DNA of 64,000 bases from contig ML677351.1 of the NCBI GenBank assembly GCA_007922305.1, positions 8,461,558 to 8,525,557 of the forward strand, written 5' to 3'. Positions 60,260 to 64,000 of this stretch are shown here, one piece after another. The DNA comes from Dermatemys mawii. Its lineage: Eukaryota > Chordata > Testudines > Dermatemydidae. Within the stretch, counting starts at the first letter, position 1. Every line of letters begins with the position of its first letter. The notes under the pieces were generated by a model. It was not told the DNA's origin and did not search any database. It saw nothing but the letters and a program-made list of their open reading frames with translations. The translations under genes were made by a program, and so were the position numbers.

Positions 60260-60415
60260 AATAAGCCCAGTTCCCTCAGCCTCTCCTCAGTCACATGCCC
60301 CAGCCCCCTAACCATTTTCATTGCCTTCCGCTGGACTCTCTCCAATTTGCCCACGTCATTTCTGTAGTGGCCCTCCCAAAATTGGAACTCCAGATGGAGT
60401 ATAGGGCTGAGTAGT
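60260..60415 (-). pseudogene. CR1 ORF2 C-terminal fragment
   Basis: The minus strand encodes KLERVQRKAMKMVRGLGHVT followed by EERLRELGL without a stop. This is the conserved stretch after the reverse transcriptase domain of CR1. The piece is only about 50 codons long and truncated on both sides, so it is a dead fragment despite its open frame. Confidence 0.8.
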
Positions 60416-60485
60416 TATTTTAGTTTAGCAATCCTGAATCATGTCTGTTCATAGCACACATTTGTATACTTTTTTAAAAAAGGCC

Positions 60486-60575
60486 AAAATTTTCAAACTT
60501 GGGTGCCTAAGTTTAGCCTGCTGATCCCCTACGTAGGCACCTAAATAACTAGCCTGATTTTCAGAAGTTAAGAAG
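60486..60575. repeat. fragment of the GGTGCCTAAGTT fold-back family
   Basis: AATTTTCAAACTTGGGTGCC, GTAGGCACCTAAATAACTAG and CCTGATTTTCAGAAGTTAAG are the words of the family present at 48.2 kb. Confidence 0.55.
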
Positions 60576-61700
60576 AGTCACTGGAGAGGATCTTAAAGCA
60601 TAATTTCCTAATAATTTCAGCATAGCTAACTGAATGCAGATGGAGCTATCCACCCATTAGTACTTGGGCCAACTAAACCAGAATCATTAACTTCAGAGCA
60701 GATTGTGCCCTCCCTTCTCCCTACTCTTTAGGGCTGCAAAGAAGCTACCGAGAGGTGCAGTACAAACTCTCTCTCACCCTCCCCACAATCCCTCAGGAGA
60801 TACTATAGCAATTATACTAAAAAACCCAAACCAAGATCTTAGATATTCAATGGATACAAATGCAAGTTACATTAAGAAACATCAAAAGCCTTTTTTTAAA
60901 AAAAGTGGAATAGAATATTTTTCAAACCAGTCTTCATTTTAGCAATCTTTGGAGCCCCATTGATTTGGTTTCCCTATATATCATTAGAGCTTAAACATGA
61001 ATATCTTGTATTCATGTTTTATTCCATCCCAACCCTGTACTACTCATTTTAAGAGCATCTACATGGGGGATTTGGAACAGGTGCTCCTTGGGTGAAAGGG
61101 ATTTTTCCTGCTGCATCCCTGCACACGCTCTCTCTTGAGCAGAGCTGCCTGGAGACCAGACTCTATCTTGGCCACAAGGGCACTAAAGTTACATAAGCAA
61201 ATCAAATCAGACAGCAAATCAGCAAAATTATCTCATGGTTGCAGTCAGTGTTTACTGTGGTGAGAAGTCACTTGCAAAGTTTTGCAAATCAGAAAAACTG
61301 AGTTAAGTTCTACTAAAAATATTTATTTAGAATTTAAAACTATTCTTCACGTTAACTTTCTCAAAAGTACTAACATTTTAATGTCTTCACCTGCTTTGGT
61401 CTCAGGACTACACACTGCATAATATTCTCAGAAGTTATCCAGTATCTGTAATATTCACCAGAGCTGCCTATCAAAACAGACTTTATAGGAGTATGTATAA
61501 ATAGTGTAACATTAAGAGTCTAACTAAAGGAGGTTGCCTAATTGTGCACTTTTTAAAACAACATTACAAGGAATAAATTATACAAATAGCTAGCCTGTTA
61601 CTGAAAATTTGTGAGCAGCAGCAGTATTTTTAGTGGAACCAATATTCTGAGTTATGAGTTTTATAACTCTGTTAGAAGATTACTAGATCTAGGTGTTCCT
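60576..61700. other. no feature recognised
   Basis: AT-rich sequence. Small open frames do not resemble known proteins. Confidence 0.4.
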
Positions 61701-61729
61701 TTGAGGGACACTGTAACAGTGTCCCTCAA
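61701..61729. repeat. 29-bp palindrome across the LTR border
   Basis: TTGAGGGACACTGT (61701-61714) is exactly inverted at 61716-61729 around one central base. Eleven bases of it lie outside the LTR. Confidence 0.9.
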
Positions 61730-62154
61730 GAGCCCTCCTGGCTCCTGCCCCCACTTGTCCCAGAAAGTCACTCAGGAGACCCTGTTTGCAGTGCTCACCT
61801 GTGCTTTATTGTAAAAGACATGCTCCCACCACCTTCACAGCACAATATATACAATGTTCCTTCTTCCTTGTCTCCTAGCAGGAGAGAAGGGCAAGCTATT
61901 CCTTCCTGCTTCCCCTCAGAGCAGCTTCCCTTCTTCCTAGCTCCTCCACCTCCTTTGCAGGTACTTTCCTATCCAGGCCTACTTGGCTTTCTTCCTCTGA
62001 GGCTTTAAACCAGGCACAGCCAGCAGAGGCAGCAGCTGTTCCTGCTCTGCCAATCAGGGCCAGGTGGCTTCCTCAGCTCCAATTTACCTTCCTTCAGTGT
62101 AGCTGGGGTTTCAGAGGGTTTGCTAAGCAGCTCTCCTGCTAGCACCCTGTCACA
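61712..62154 (-). mobile_element. solo LTR on the minus strand
   Basis: On the minus strand it begins TGTGACAGGGTGCTAGCAGG and ends GACACTGTTACA, the TG...CA form, 443 bp. The 5-bp flanks GACAC (61707-61711) and GACAT (62155-62159) match at 4 of 5. A minus-strand AATAAA lies at 61810-61805, near the 3' end as expected. There are no internal genes. A palindrome spans its 3' border. Confidence 0.8.
61805..61810 (-). promoter_or_regulatory. LTR poly(A) signal AATAAA
   Basis: TTTATT on plus is AATAAA on minus, about 95 bp before the 3' end of the minus-strand LTR. Confidence 0.55.
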
Positions 62155-62468
62155 GACATGTAACAGATAAATCAAACAAGAAACACAACTAGACTATGAC
62201 AAATAAAAGCTATCACTAAAATGAGCAGATGTACTTGTGAGCAATTGTACTTTGCAAGTAAAAGCCTGAAACTTTATCCTTTAATCATTTGGTTTACCAA
62301 CCGGAACTCAAAACAGGCAGACTTGAAATAAAAGAAATTCTGCAACATTTATGTGCACTTGGTATGTGAAATGATTTCTCTTATTTCAAATACTGTATCC
62401 TGTACTTGCTCTAGAATTCATATAAAATTGTACAGTAATTCACAAACTGCATTCTCAACCGTTTAGAA

Positions 62469-62673
62469 CAGGGACTCTCAAACTGGGGGTCAGGACCCCT
62501 CGGGGTCGCAACGTTACTACATGGGGCAAGTCACAAGCGGTCAGCTTCACCCCAAATCCCACTTTGCGTCCAGCATTTATAATGGTATTAAATATATTAC
62601 AAAGTGTTTTTAATTTATAAGGGGAGGTGGTCTCACTCAGAGGCTCACCAGTTCAAAGGTCTGAAAACCACTA
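62469..62673. mobile_element. hAT-type MITE
   Basis: It begins CAGGGACTCTCAAACTGGGG and ends GGTCTGAAAACCACTA, worn inverted ends. The 8-bp flanks GTTTAGAA (62461-62468) and ATTTAGAA (62674-62681) match at 7 of 8. Internal words (CAGGACCCCTCGGGGTCGCA, CATTTATAATGGTATTAAAT) are typical of a turtle hAT MITE. Length 205 bp, non-coding. Confidence 0.9.
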
Positions 62674-62681
62674 ATTTAGAA

Positions 62682-64000
62682 TGCACAACCTAGTCACTCA
62701 CAGTATGGAATATATTTCTCCAAGGTGCTAAATAGCATAATGCTATAATTTTGATTATATTTGAAACTTCCAATTCTCCAACTCAAATACTTTATTAAAA
62801 CTAAGTAAAAGTCAAAATATGAGGGCAGATTGTGGTTGTTTTGAACTTTTGCTTTACTTTCTTCTAAAAGAAAGTAGAACATTAGTCTAAGAATGATCAT
62901 ATTCCAGAGAAAAATTCTTGGTCACAATTAGCTAAAGAGATTAAGCAATACTTTCTGAAGATCCACAAAGGTCAACATAACACTGAAGACTGTAACAACA
63001 TTAACCTATCAGATTATATATGCAGATTTGTATATTATATTGTAATGGTCTTCTTCTGAATTCAGTAAGAGACAACATTTACTTCTGATGACCCACCCAG
63101 AAGCAGCAACAAAAGGTAAATCTCTTTTTTGGAGAATTTGATAACAGCCCTCCTTTTGTCCCCTTGTAACACTATCAAAATACAAACAACCAAATTATGC
63201 TGTCCAAATTATATAATGTATATTTGCAGTGTATTTTGGTGAATTTCAAGGGAAGTCAAGGTCACTTACTAGAGCACAGATGCAAAAGAGCAAGACCTTT
63301 AATAAATATCTTGAGAGTAAGTTTACTCTGAGTTGCCAGTTTTATTTACATAGCAAAATACAGTACAAAAATTTGAGGTAATCTGAATACCCACAGGATA
63401 AAACAAAAAGCAAAGACTTTCAGAAAAGCATGCTATTTTTATTACATTATCCCAAGACTTTCAGCACGTGTATTACAGAGCTGAAGTGTTCTGTAAATTC
63501 ACACTTTAACATGGTTGTGGTTCATGAAAATATACTGTAGCTAAAAATCAGATTTGGTTAATGTTCACCATTTGCATGTTCCCCTAACTTATTGGTTGTA
63601 ATTTTAAGTCTAATGAAGTAAGTTTTTTTATTTTCAGCTGAGAGAAATAAAAATCAGTTGTTAACTACTGTTAAATGACCAGCTTTCTGCCACAGCTGGC
63701 TTCTAATTACTTATAAATAGCAGCTGCTACAATGTGCTCTACCATTGTAGACAGAATGTGCTCTTTCCTTGTAAGATGCATTATATATATATATAAAAAG
63801 CTCTTCAAAATAATCCTTACTAAATTTAGCAGCTGGGTTGGGAATTATTAACCTGAAGTGTATTTTAGGAAATGCTCCAAAAAGGCAAAATAGACTCTCA
63901 TTGATGAAAATGGAGCTCTCCTCAGAGCATAGGACAATTTTAGAGGTGCTGAGCATTCACATCAGTCTCTGAAGTTAGTTGGAGGTACAGTTGCTCAGCA
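62682..64000. other. no feature recognised
   Basis: AT-rich sequence with a short (TA)n at 63783-63796. No gene or nameable repeat up to the window end. Confidence 0.45.

Noticed and set aside
1..64000. Host exons, tRNA genes or a new defence-type system
   Set aside because: No frame with protein similarity, intact tRNA cloverleaf or clustered gene set was found; the tRNA-like boxes belong to worn SINEs.

Overview
The window looks like about 64 kb of vertebrate nuclear DNA, most likely from a turtle (a sauropsid with turtle-type repeats). No host gene or exon could be supported on either strand. What can be read is mobile-element DNA set in AT-rich sequence with no features I recognise. The turtle call rests on remembered repeat families: CR1 LINE fragments, Harbinger MITEs with a GTCTACAC-type end, hAT MITEs with a CAGGG...CCCTG-type end, and GC-rich solo LTRs. 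No database was searched.

Layout. 1-6.5 kb: small DNA transposons, a MIR-type SINE split by an insertion with a perfect 8-bp repeat at its edges, an LTR carrying a nested hAT MITE, and a tRNA-derived SINE. 6.5-9.7 kb: nothing recognised. 9.7-14.4 kb: a fold-back repeat, an LTR-type block with a nested Harbinger MITE, a GC-rich repeat, and a solo LTR with a perfect 5-bp target duplication. 14.4-28 kb: mostly bare sequence with a 56-bp tandem duplication, short palindromic repeats, a CR1 fragment, an LTR-like family member and a SINE. 28.7-34.3 kb: a Harbinger MITE, then the main element, a decayed two-gene Harbinger transposon with a HARBI1-type transposase relic (+) and a Myb/SANT-type relic (-) converging on each other, interrupted by a hAT MITE. 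34.3-43 kb: bare sequence, a Tc1/mariner-like MITE, an unidentified degenerate reading frame, a Harbinger MITE and a non-LTR retrotransposon with a readable reverse transcriptase. 43.5-48.6 kb: a hAT MITE, a solo LTR with a 50-bp minisatellite, a SINE, a Harbinger MITE and a LINE fragment. 50-64 kb: a CR1 3' region split by a large palindromic hAT MITE, a fold-back repeat, two solo LTRs, a near-perfect 310-bp palindrome, a second copy of the LTR-like family from 24.4 kb, a CR1 ORF2 fragment and a short hAT MITE.

No genes work together here in the sense of an operon or pathway. The only functional logic is between transposons: the Harbinger transposon supplies the type of transposase and DNA-binding protein that its MITE relatives would have needed, but both genes are now broken. 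The LTRs appear to be solo copies, as no gag, pol or env was found near them. I did not find a convincing new biological system. The points most worth checking are the unidentified reading frame at 37.5-38.2 kb, the palindrome crossing an LTR border at 61.7 kb and the related ends shared by the Harbinger copies.
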